A stretch of 64,000 nucleotides of DNA, taken from DASQHW01 sp038209365. Its GTDB lineage: Bacteria; Actinomycetota; Acidimicrobiia; IMCC26256; PALSA-610. The stretch's first letter is position 1. Every line of letters begins with the position of its first letter. Under the pieces are notes generated by a model, which saw nothing but the letters and a program-made list of their open reading frames with translations, did no database searches and had not been told where the DNA came from. The stretch is from the NCBI GenBank assembly GCA_038209365.1, contig JBBQXS010000013.1, forward strand, positions 39,514-103,513. The letters are read 5' to 3'. Positions 44,415-51,651 of this stretch are shown here, in pieces. A program made the translations under genes and the position numbers.

Positions 44415-45272
44415 CTACGCGTGCGCCATGACGGTCTCGGCGAATTTGCCGAGGTTCGTGCGCAAGGTCCCGAGGTCGAAGCCGAGCGGCGGGACGATGT
44501 AGCGCGCCACACCCAAGTCCGCGGCTTTCTTCACGGCATCGAGATCGAGGGCGCCCCCGGACGTGATCTCGATCGCGTCGGGGCTGCGACCCGCGTCGGC
44601 CGCGGCGCTGCGCATCTCGTCGAGCAGTGCGGCGAGCTCGTTGCCGGCGCGGCCGGGGAAGAAGCCATCGCCGATGCGGCCGGCGCGGCGTGCCGCGGCA
44701 TTGGTGTGCCCACCGATGTGGATCGGCGGTCCGTCTGCGGACGACGGCTTCGGGAACGATTTCAACGCGGCGAAGTGCGTGAACGCGCCGTCGTACGCGG
44801 TCTCGGGCTCCCGCCACAAGCGACGCAGCACGTCGATGTACTCATCGGTGCGTGCGCCGCGACGTTCGAACGGCACACCGAGCGCGTCGAATTCTTCTCG
44901 GAGCCAACCGACGCCCACGCCGAGATCGAGCCGGCCGCCTGTGAGGCGGTCGAGCGTCGCGAGCTCCTTGGCGAGGATCACCGGATTGCGCTGCGGCAGG
45001 ATCAGGATGCCGGTCGCCAAGCGCAGACGTGTCGTCGCGGCGCCGACGTACGCGAGCCAGATCAATGGATCGGGGATCGGTACGTCCTCGCCCCCGGGCA
45101 TCCGTCCGTCGGCGGAGTACGGATATGCCGACTCGTAACCAGAGGGGACGGCCACGTGCTCGACCGTCCATACCGATTCGAAGTCGAGCTCTTCGGCGAG
45201 TTTCGCGAGCCCGACCGCGTTCTCGGGTTCGGAGAACGGGCCCGCGTTGGCGAACATGAGACCGAATTTCAT
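44415..45272 (-). CDS. Luciferase-like F420-dependent oxidoreductase
   Basis: LLM-class flavin/F420 oxidoreductase of 285 residues with a TIM-barrel pattern. Motifs are MKFGLMFANAGPF, ESVWTVEHVAVP, RLRLATGILILPQRNPVILAKELATLDRLTGGRLDLGVGVGW (as successive blocks), and PPIHIGGHTNAAARRAGRIGDGFFPG. The last blocks fit the actinobacterial F420-type subgroup. ATG 45272 is preceded by GGGAGGA at suitable distance. It is divergent, by only 20 bases, from an F420:NADP-reductase-like gene, supporting the F420 assignment. Substrate unknown. Confidence 0.85.
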   Translation of the reverse strand: MKFGLMFANAGPFSEPENAVGLAKLAEELDFESVWTVEHVAVPSGYESAYPYSADGRMPGGEDVPIPDPLIWLAYVGAATTRLRLATGILILPQRNPVILAKELATLDRLTGGRLDLGVGVGWLREEFDALGVPFERRGARTDEYIDVLRRLWREPETAYDGAFTHFAALKSFPKPSSADGPPIHIGGHTNAAARRAGRIGDGFFPGRAGNELAALLDEMRSAAADAGRSPDAIEITSGGALDLDAVKKAADLGVARYIVPPLGFDLGTLRTNLGKFAETVMAHA

Positions 45273-45279
45273 AGATGAG

Positions 45280-45285
45280 TATCCT
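45280..45285 (+). promoter_or_regulatory. -10 element TATCCT, leaderless start
   Basis: TATCCT ends 7 bases before ATG 45293. The same bases, read on the other strand, include part of the ribosome binding site of the divergent gene at 45272. Confidence 0.5.
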
Positions 45286-45292
45286 CCCACGA

Positions 45293-45946
45293 ATGCGCAT
45301 CGGGATCTTGGGGGCGACGGGACCAGCCGGCAGAGGGCTTGCCGCGCGTCTCGCCAGCGTCGGGCACGAGGTGTTGTTCGGGTCACGCGCGGTGGACAAG
45401 GCGCGGGCGTCTGTCGACGAGCTCGAGAAGGAGTGGGGCGACCGCGTGGCGGGTCGTCTCATCGCGTGCGACAACGCGTGGGCCTGCGACGCGCCGGTGG
45501 TGCTCCTCGCCGTTCATGCGGAGTCCGCCATCCCGACCGTGCAGGAGCACGCCGAGCGGCTCCCCGGCAAGATCGTGGTGTCGATGGCGAACAACCTCGT
45601 GAAGAACGGCAACGAGTTCAATGCGGTGCTGCCGCCGCACGGGTCGGTCGCGGCAGAGATCCAGGCGCTGTTGTGGCGCTCGCGTGTGTGCACCGCGTTC
45701 CACCTCGTGCCGGCCGCCGAGTTTGCGGCGCTCGACCGTGAGATGGAGAGCGATGTCGTCGTGCTCGGCGACGAGGACGAGGCCAAGGTGACGCTGATGG
45801 AGATCACCCGGTCCATCCCGAACCTCCGGCCGCTCGACGGCGGATCGTTGCGCAACGCGGTCGGTATGGAGACCTTCGCGGCGGTGCTCCTGACGATCAA
45901 CGTCCGCCACAAGATGCGCGCGAGCTTGCGGCTGACGACGGTCTGA
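45293..45946 (+). CDS. F420H2:NADP+ oxidoreductase-like protein
   Basis: Rossmann-fold protein of 217 residues. It begins RIGILGATGPAGRGLAARLASVGHEVLFGSRAVDKA, the NADP-binding layout of the Fno/NpdG family, which transfers hydride between F420 and NADP. Middle motifs VVLLAVHAESA and VSMANNLVKNG fit the family, as do FHLVPAAEF and LDGGSLRNAVGMETFAAVLL. ATG 45293 lies 7 bases from a TATCCT element. An SDR gene follows after 3 bases, and an F420-type oxidoreductase is divergent. Confidence 0.8.
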   Translation: MRIGILGATGPAGRGLAARLASVGHEVLFGSRAVDKARASVDELEKEWGDRVAGRLIACDNAWACDAPVVLLAVHAESAIPTVQEHAERLPGKIVVSMANNLVKNGNEFNAVLPPHGSVAAEIQALLWRSRVCTAFHLVPAAEFAALDREMESDVVVLGDEDEAKVTLMEITRSIPNLRPLDGGSLRNAVGMETFAAVLLTINVRHKMRASLRLTTV

Positions 45947-45949
45947 CGC

Positions 45950-46726
45950 ATGGAGGACCTGCGCGGCCGGGTGATCATCGTCACCGGCGCGTCGCGCGGT
46001 ATCGGGAAGGGTCTCGCTCTCGGTCTGGCCCGGCTCGGCGCCGACATCGTCTGCGCGGCACGCACGCGAGCGTCGGGCACCGGACCCGACGCGTTACCGG
46101 GCAGCATCGTCGAGACGGCCGACGCGATCCGCGCGGCAGGCGGCACGGCGCTCGCGATCCGGTGCGACATCGGCGAACCTCGCGACATCGAGGATCTCGT
46201 CGAGACCACCGTCCGAGAGCTCGGACGCGTCGACGTCCTCGTCAACAACGCGATGGCCGGCACACGCGTGTCGTTCGGCGAATCAACAGTCGACCAGTGG
46301 GACACGTCGATGCGCATCAACGTGCGGAGCCTCTATCTTCTGTGCCGCGCCGTCGTCCCGCACATGACCAAGCACGGCGGCGGGAGCATCGTGAACATCT
46401 CCTCGGGCGGCGCCGACCACGCGAGCACGCCGTTCATGCCGCCGGGCTTCCTGTTCTACGCGGTCGCCAAGGCCGCGATGGAGCGCTTCACGAGCGCGAT
46501 CGCGCCGGAACTGCGCCCGTTCGGCATCACGGTCAACGCGCTTCGGCCCGGTGCGGTCAAGACCGAGATGTCGACGCGTGAACTCGGAGAGGACTTCGAC
46601 TGGTCGACCTGGACCACTCCCGACGCGGTGGTTGCGCCCGTCGCGGCGCTTGCTGCGCAGATCGACACCGATTTCACCGGTCGCGTCGTCGACGTGTCGA
46701 GCTTCGGCAAGACGTGGCCCGAGTAG
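45950..46726 (+). CDS. Short-chain dehydrogenase/reductase
   Basis: SDR of 258 residues. The cofactor motif is TGASRGIGKGLALGL (about residues 12-26), then NNAMAG; the catalytic Ser is in NISSGGADHAS and the Tyr/Lys pair in YAVAKAAM. The glycine-rich loop with Arg favours NADP(H). The ATG lies 3 bases after the preceding stop, so it is in one operon with the F420:NADP-reductase-like gene. Its stop codon overlaps the -10 of mshC. Substrate unknown. Confidence 0.87.
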   Translation: MEDLRGRVIIVTGASRGIGKGLALGLARLGADIVCAARTRASGTGPDALPGSIVETADAIRAAGGTALAIRCDIGEPRDIEDLVETTVRELGRVDVLVNNAMAGTRVSFGESTVDQWDTSMRINVRSLYLLCRAVVPHMTKHGGGSIVNISSGGADHASTPFMPPGFLFYAVAKAAMERFTSAIAPELRPFGITVNALRPGAVKTEMSTRELGEDFDWSTWTTPDAVVAPVAALAAQIDTDFTGRVVDVSSFGKTWPE

Positions 46727-46729
46727 TGT
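46724..46729 (+). promoter_or_regulatory. -10 element TAGTGT at the mshC start
   Basis: TAGTGT overlaps the SDR stop codon and ends 6 bases before GTG 46736. Confidence 0.45.
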
Positions 46730-46735
46730 GACTTC

Positions 46736-47932
46736 GTGGTGATGCGGCTGTACGAGACTGCCCGTCGGGCCGTCGTGCCGTTCGAGCCCCCGCCCACGGT
46801 GCGCATGTACGTGTGCGGCATCACGCCGTACGACTCCACGCATCTCGGTCACGCCGCGACCTACCTGACCTACGACGTCCTCATCCGACGGCTCGAGGAG
46901 CTCGGCCACGACGTGCGGATGGTGCGCAACATCACCGACGTCGACGACTCGATACTGCCCAAGGCCCGCGAGCTCGGCATCCCGTACCTCGAGCTCGCGG
47001 ATGCCGAAATGGCTCGTTTCCACAACGACATGGCCGCGCTGGAGATGCGGCCGCCGATCGCCGAGCCGCGCGCCACCGAAGCCATCGACCAGATCATCGA
47101 GCTCGTCGCGAAGTTGCTGGAATCGGGACACGCGTATCTCACGCACGGCACCGCGTACTTCGACGTCTCGACGTTTCCCTCCTACGGCCAGCTGTCGCAC
47201 TACTCCGAGCACCAGATGGTGCGCCTGGCACGCGAGCGCGGCGGGAACCCCGACGACCCACACCGACGCGCGCCGCTCGACTTCGTGCTGTGGCAGCCGT
47301 CGCTCGCCGACGAACCCGCGTGGCGCGCACCGTTCGGGGTCGGCCGGCCGGGTTGGCACATCGAGTGCTCGGCGATGTCGATGTACGAGAACGGTCCCAC
47401 GCTCGACCTGCACGGCGGCGGCACTGATCTCATCTTCCCCCACCACGAGAGCGAGATCGCGCAGAGCGAGTCGATCACCGGCAAGCCGTTCGTCAAGCAC
47501 TGGCTGCACTCCGCGATGGTGAACTACGAGGGCGAGAAGATGTCGAAGTCGCTCGGCAACCTCGTATTCGTCAGCGACCTGTTGAAAGCCGCCGACTCGC
47601 GCGCCATCCGACTCGCATTGCTCCGTCATCACTACCGCCACGGGTTCGACTGGTACGACACCGACCTGGACGAAGGCACCGCAATGCTCCGTCGATTGCT
47701 GGCCGCAGCCGAACGAGATCGCGGTCCCGATCCCGCGCCGTTCGCCCAACGGGTGCGCGACGCGATCGACAACGATCTCGACACACCGCGCGCCCTCGAC
47801 GCGCTCGACGACCTCGCCAGCGCGATCCTCTCCGGCGGCGACGACCCCAACGCGCATGCCGTGTTGTGCGAGCTCGGACGGTTGCTCGGTATCGACCTCG
47901 AACGCCCGATCGGCGTCGGCGCCGCGCACTGA
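46736..47932 (+). CDS. mshC: Mycothiol ligase (L-cysteine:GlcN-Ins ligase)
   Basis: Class I synthetase-like ligase of 398 residues that joins cysteine to glucosaminyl-inositol in mycothiol synthesis. MYVCGITPYDSTHLGHAATY holds the zinc Cys and HIGH motif; the ITPYD(S/A)THLGHAA form distinguishes MshC from CysRS, and the length fits MshC. GWHIECSAMS and DLIFPHHESEIAQSE are zinc/adenylation motifs, and EKMSKSLGNL is the KMSKS loop. The start may be GTG 46736, GTG 46739 or ATG 46742. A true CysRS should exist elsewhere in the genome. The DUF664 gene at 40204 is a possible user of mycothiol. Confidence 0.9.
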   Translation: MVMRLYETARRAVVPFEPPPTVRMYVCGITPYDSTHLGHAATYLTYDVLIRRLEELGHDVRMVRNITDVDDSILPKARELGIPYLELADAEMARFHNDMAALEMRPPIAEPRATEAIDQIIELVAKLLESGHAYLTHGTAYFDVSTFPSYGQLSHYSEHQMVRLARERGGNPDDPHRRAPLDFVLWQPSLADEPAWRAPFGVGRPGWHIECSAMSMYENGPTLDLHGGGTDLIFPHHESEIAQSESITGKPFVKHWLHSAMVNYEGEKMSKSLGNLVFVSDLLKAADSRAIRLALLRHHYRHGFDWYDTDLDEGTAMLRRLLAAAERDRGPDPAPFAQRVRDAIDNDLDTPRALDALDDLASAILSGGDDPNAHAVLCELGRLLGIDLERPIGVGAAH

Positions 47933-48240
47933 TATCCAGCATCAGCCAAACGACAGCGGTCCCGCGGATCTTTTTTCGCGCCGTCTCGTTCTCACCGTCC
48001 CATATGCCGGGTCGGCGCGTTGGCGGCGCGACGCGCGGCGCGGGTAGTTCGGGAGCATGTTCGCAGCGGATCGACGAACGCACCTCCTCGAGTGGTTCGT
48101 GTTCGCGGTCGTGATCATCTGGTGCGTCGTCGCGCTGGTAGTGGTCTGAGCGGGGAAACCTCCGCGTTCGTGCATTGACGCATTGGTAGCCTCGACCAGA
48201 TATCCATCCGGCCGACCGAGATCCCCCGACTGAGATCCTG
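47933..48240. other. 308-base gap before thrS
   Basis: No full-size gene. It contains a run of six T at 47972-47977 after GCGG/CCGC-type bases, possibly a weak mshC terminator, and one small open frame at 48057. A TAGCCT at 48186-48191 could be the thrS -10, giving a leader of about 43 bases. Confidence 0.5.
48057..48149 (+). CDS. Possible 30-residue single-helix membrane peptide
   Basis: ATG 48057 opens a 30-codon frame: a short charged start (MFAADRRTHLLE) and then an unbroken hydrophobic helix (WFVFAVVIIWCVVALVVV) to the stop. GGGAG lies just upstream of the ATG. The clean charged-then-hydrophobic pattern resembles real small membrane proteins, but GC-rich DNA gives such frames by chance. 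Confidence 0.35.
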   Translation: MFAADRRTHLLEWFVFAVVIIWCVVALVVV

Positions 48241-50250
48241 ATGAGCGAGCAGATCAGCGTCACGCTTCCCGACGGTTCCAGCCGGGAGTATCCACGGGGG
48301 ACGACGCCCGCCGACGTGGCGGCCGCGATCGGCGCTCGGCTCGCCAAGGCGGCGGTCGCCGCCAAGGCCGACGGCGAATGGGTCGACCTGTCGGTGCCGC
48401 TCGTGCGGGATACGCGGCTCCAGATCGTCGTCGCCGACTCGGACGACGGCCGCGAAGTCCTCCGCCACTCCAGCGCGCACGTCCTGGCCGAAGCGGTGAC
48501 GCGCCTCTTTCCCGGCGCCAAGTACGCGATCGGTCCAGCAATCGCCGACGGCTTTTACTACGACTTCGAGCTCCCGGGCGGTGCGACGTTCTCCGACGAC
48601 GACCTCGCGCGCATCGAGGACGAGATGCGCAAGATCGTGAAGGCCGACGAGCGGTTCGTACGCGAGGAGTTGAGCTACGACGACGCGCTGGCGCTGTTCC
48701 CCGATCAGCCGTACAAGCGCGAGATCATCGAGAAGGTGCGCACGGGTGATGCGTCGGCGGAGGACGCGGGCGAGGTCGCCATCGGAGAACGTCGCGTCTC
48801 GGTGTACCGCAACATGGACGATGGGCAGGTGAGCTTCGTCGACCTGTGCCGCGGCCCGCACGTCCCGTCGACCGGCCGGATCGGCGTCTTCAAGCTCACG
48901 AAGGTCGCCGGCGCGTACTGGCGCGGCAATGAGAAGGGCCCGATGCTCCAGCGCGTCTACGGCACCGCGTGGGAGTCGAATGCGGCGCTCGAAGAGCACT
49001 TGCTTCGCCTCGTCGAAGCCGAAAAGCGCGACCACCGCAAGCTCGGGGTCGAGCTCGATCTGTTCTCGTTCCCGGAGGAGATCGGGTCGGGGCTGGCGGT
49101 GTTCCACCCGAAGGGCGCACTCGTGCGACGCATCATGGAGGAGTACTCCCGACAGCGTCACGAGGCGTCGGGGTACTCGTTCGTGAACACGCCGCACATC
49201 TCGAAGGAAGGCCTGTTCCAGACGTCGGGTCACCTGGAGTGGTTCGCGGACGGCATGTTCCCGCCGATGCACCTCGAAGAGGGCGGGCAGGGCGGTGAGG
49301 GCACGAACTACTACCTCAAGCCGATGAACTGCCCGTTCCACGTGCTGATCTACCGGCACGGCACGCGTTCATATCGAGAGTTGCCGTTGCGCTTGTTCGA
49401 GTTCGGTTCGGTGTACCGGTACGAGAAGTCGGGTGTCGTGCACGGCCTCACGCGTGTCCGCGGCATGACCCAGGACGACGCGCACATCTTCTGAACCAAG
49501 GATCAGATGGCGGGCGAGCTCGCGTCGCTGCTCGACTTCGTGCTCGACCTTCTCCGCGACTACGGCCTCGACGACTTCTACCTCGAGCTCTCCACCAAGC
49601 CGCCCGGCAAGGCCGCCGGGTCCGACGACGACTGGGACGAGGCGACCGAGGCGTTGCGCGCAGTGGCGTCGGGAAAAGACCTCGACCTCGTGCTCGACGA
49701 AGGCGGCGGCGCGTTCTACGGGCCGAAGATCAGCGTGCAGGCGCGCGACGCGATCGGACGCACCTGGCAGATGTCGACGATCCAGCTCGACTTCCAGACG
49801 CCGAAACGCTTCGACATCAACTACGTCGGCGCCGACAACGAGCGGCACACGCCGATCATGATCCACCGGGCGCTGTTCGGCTCGATCGAGCGGTTCTTCG
49901 CAGTGCTCGTCGAGCACTACGCCGGCGCGTTCCCGGCGTGGCTGGCACCGGTGCAGGCGGTCGTGCTCCCGGTGAGCGACCGGCACGACGCGTACGCGTT
50001 CCGCATCGTCGACCGGCTGAAAGCCGAGGGGTTCCGCGCCGAGATCGTCGACGGCTCGGCCGGCGCACTCGGTGCGCGCATCCGCCGGTCGAAGGTCGAG
50101 AAGGTGCCGTACATCCTCGTCGTCGGAGACGACGACGTCGAGGCGGGCACCGTCGGTGTGAACAGGCGGGGGAGCGAGCGACCCGACAAGGGCGTCAGCG
50201 TCGACGTGTTCGTCGAGCAGCTCGCCGCCGAGGTCGCCGAGCACAAGTGA
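48241..50250 (+). CDS. thrS: Threonyl-tRNA synthetase interrupted by an in-frame TGA
   Basis: Read through one TGA, this is a normal full-length ThrRS (669 codons including the TGA). In order: the TGS domain (residues 1-60); the editing domain with HSSAHVLAEAV and the metal-site CRGPH; class II motif 1 region (MEEYSRQRHEASGY); MNCPFH with a zinc Cys; motif 2 (FEFGSVYRYEKSG); GMTQDDAHIF with the zinc His; then the TGA at codon 418; motif 3 (MIHRALFGSIERF); and the anticodon-binding domain. ThrRS normally has Cys at the TGA position (HIFCT). The frame is unbroken on both sides, with no decay. Alternatives to recoding are two separate products (417 residues, then ATG 49507 with AAGGA upstream, 247 residues) or a mutation/assembly error. 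As the only thrS visible here it should be essential. Confidence 0.85.
49492..49494 (+). other. In-frame TGA at a conserved Cys position of ThrRS
   Basis: TTC-TGA-ACC-AAG aligns with the usual HIF-C-T sequence. Downstream, a weak stem (49508-49513 with 49525-49530, three Watson-Crick and three G-U pairs) presents an 11-base loop starting with G about 19 bases after the TGA. This position and shape are allowed for a bacterial SECIS, but the stem is weak and could be chance. An AAGGA (49498-49502) and ATG (49507) could instead allow restart. Confidence 0.6.
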
Positions 50251-50762
50251 GTCTCGAGCGCTTGTGGGCGGACTGGCGTGCAGAGTACGTGGCGAACGCC
50301 GACGGGCTGCTGGACACACGCGGATGCGTGATGTGCAACCTCGTGCACGCGACCGACGACGCGGAGGCGCTGGTGCTGGAGCGCACCGACGAGACGATCA
50401 CGGTGATGAACCTGTTCCCGTACGGGTCGGGGCACCTGATGGTTGCTCCGGTGCGTCACGTCGCGAGCTATGTCGACCTCACCGACGACGAGAACACCGC
50501 GCTCGCACGTGCACAGGCGCGCGCGCTGCGAGCGATCCACGCGGCATACACGCCGGACGGCGCCAACGTCGGCGCCAACCTCGGACGGGCCGCGGGCGCC
50601 GGAGTGCCCGGGCACCTGCACGTGCACGTGCTGCCGCGCTGGAACGGCGACACGAATTTCATGACCGCGATCGCGGGAACCCGGGTCCTGCCGGAGAGCC
50701 TTCGCGCGGGTTACGACAAGGTGAAAGCAGCATGGAGCGGCTACGGTCCGACGCGTGAGTGA
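50247..50762 (+). CDS. HIT-family hydrolase/phosphorylase (Ap4A phosphorylase-like)
   Basis: Histidine-triad protein of 171 residues. The triad is HLHVHVLPRW (about residues 126-135), preceded by the family blocks CVMCNLVHA (zinc-like Cys pair near the N-terminus), NLFPYGSGHLMVAPVRHVAS and NVGANLGRAAGAGVPGH. The mycobacterial homologue in the same place, between thrS and pgsA, is an Ap4A phosphorylase (Rv2613c). GTG 50247 overlaps the thrS stop, so HIT translation is coupled to read-through or restart on thrS. Confidence 0.9.
   Translation: MSLERLWADWRAEYVANADGLLDTRGCVMCNLVHATDDAEALVLERTDETITVMNLFPYGSGHLMVAPVRHVASYVDLTDDENTALARAQARALRAIHAAYTPDGANVGANLGRAAGAGVPGHLHVHVLPRWNGDTNFMTAIAGTRVLPESLRAGYDKVKAAWSGYGPTRE
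50742..50747 (+). promoter_or_regulatory. -10 element TACGGT, leaderless start
   Basis: TACGGT lies inside the end of the HIT gene and ends 7 bases before GTG 50755. Confidence 0.45.
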
Positions 50763-51219
50763 CCGCGACGACCTCCCGGAGGATCTCGACGTCACTGCAT
50801 ACGTCGGACCGTACGTCTTCCCGGACATCCGCCGCCGCCGAATTGCCGGGGCGCTGTACGCCGTGCTCGGCCTCGGCGTGCTCTGGGCGGCGCTGGCCAG
50901 CGGCAATCGCGGCCTGCTGTTCGGCGCGATCCTGCTGCTCGCGATCGCGGCGTATCACTTCGTCGCGGGCTGGCCGCTCGAGATCGATCAGACGGAGGCG
51001 CTCGCCGTCGCCAGTCGTACGGTCGGGTTCCCTGTCGGGCACGCATCCGCGCAGCTGGGATGGCGGGGCCTGCGCTCGCGGCCGACGTGGCGCATCTTGC
51101 TCTACAGCGCCGAGGATCCGCCGGCGACGCGCGGCCTCGTCGAGCTCGACGCAGTCGACGCGCACGTCATCGGTGAATACACCGAACGCAACCCCGAGGA
51201 CTGGTCGCAATACCGCTGA
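50755..51219 (+). CDS. Uncharacterised two-helix membrane protein
   Basis: Protein of 154 residues without a recognised domain. An acidic start (SDRDDLPEDLD) is followed by YVGPYVFPDIRRRRIAG, then two adjacent hydrophobic segments (about residues 31-67, ALYAVLGLGVLWAALASG and LLFGAILLLAIAAYHFVAG). The soluble C-terminal half contains SRTVGFPVGHASAQLGWRGLRSRPTWRILLYSAEDPP. It overlaps the HIT gene by 8 bases. The context (PIM locus) hints at an envelope role, nothing more. Confidence 0.75.
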   Translation: MSDRDDLPEDLDVTAYVGPYVFPDIRRRRIAGALYAVLGLGVLWAALASGNRGLLFGAILLLAIAAYHFVAGWPLEIDQTEALAVASRTVGFPVGHASAQLGWRGLRSRPTWRILLYSAEDPPATRGLVELDAVDAHVIGEYTERNPEDWSQYR

Positions 51220-51263
51220 GTCTTGTCTACGCTCCGCCGGTTTCGACCGAACGAGGGGGACAC

Positions 51264-51650
51264 ATGAAGAGGCTCTGGCAGGAGTTCGTGAAGTTCATCA
51301 TGACCGGCAATGTGTTGATGCTGGCCGTGGCGTTCATCCTCGGTTTGGCGATCAAGCAGGTCGTGACGTCGTTCACTGATGACATCATTCAGCCGATCAT
51401 CGGCGCGATCGTCGGCAAGCCGGAGTTCACGAACACGCTCAAGATCGGCAAGGGCGTCCTACAGTACGGAGCGTTCATCACCGCGGTGATCGATCTCTTC
51501 GTCACCGGCGCGGCCCTGTTCGCGATCGTGAAGGCGTACGACGCCTATCGCGCGCGCCGGCATCCCGGGGCCGAGGAGCCCGAGGCGCCGAGCGAGGACA
51601 TCGCGGTCCTGCGCGAGATCCGCGATCTGCTGCGAGCGCAGGCGCGGTGA
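51264..51650 (+). CDS. mscL: Large-conductance mechanosensitive channel
   Basis: Pentameric tension-gated channel of 128 residues protecting against osmotic downshock. The N-terminal amphipathic helix (MKRLWQEFVKFIMTGNVL) leads into TM1 (MLAVAFILGLAIKQVVTSF), a periplasmic loop with PIIGAIVGKPEF, TM2 (FITAVIDLFVTGAALFAIVK) and a C-terminal helix (EDIAVLREIRDLLRA). ATG 51264 follows GAGGGGGA. The stop is one base from the stop of the convergent EF-G-like gene. Confidence 0.93.
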   Translation: MKRLWQEFVKFIMTGNVLMLAVAFILGLAIKQVVTSFTDDIIQPIIGAIVGKPEFTNTLKIGKGVLQYGAFITAVIDLFVTGAALFAIVKAYDAYRARRHPGAEEPEAPSEDIAVLREIRDLLRAQAR

Positions 51651-51651
51651 G

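Noticed and set aside
46736..47932. Annotation as cysteinyl-tRNA synthetase (cysS)
   Set aside because: The TPYDSTHLGHAATY form of the first signature and the length of 398 residues fit MshC better than CysRS.
48241..49494. thrS as a simple decayed pseudogene
   Set aside because: There is only one stop, no frameshift, and full conservation of domains and frame after the stop; decay would normally leave more lesions. A recent mutation or assembly error cannot be excluded and is treated under the findings.
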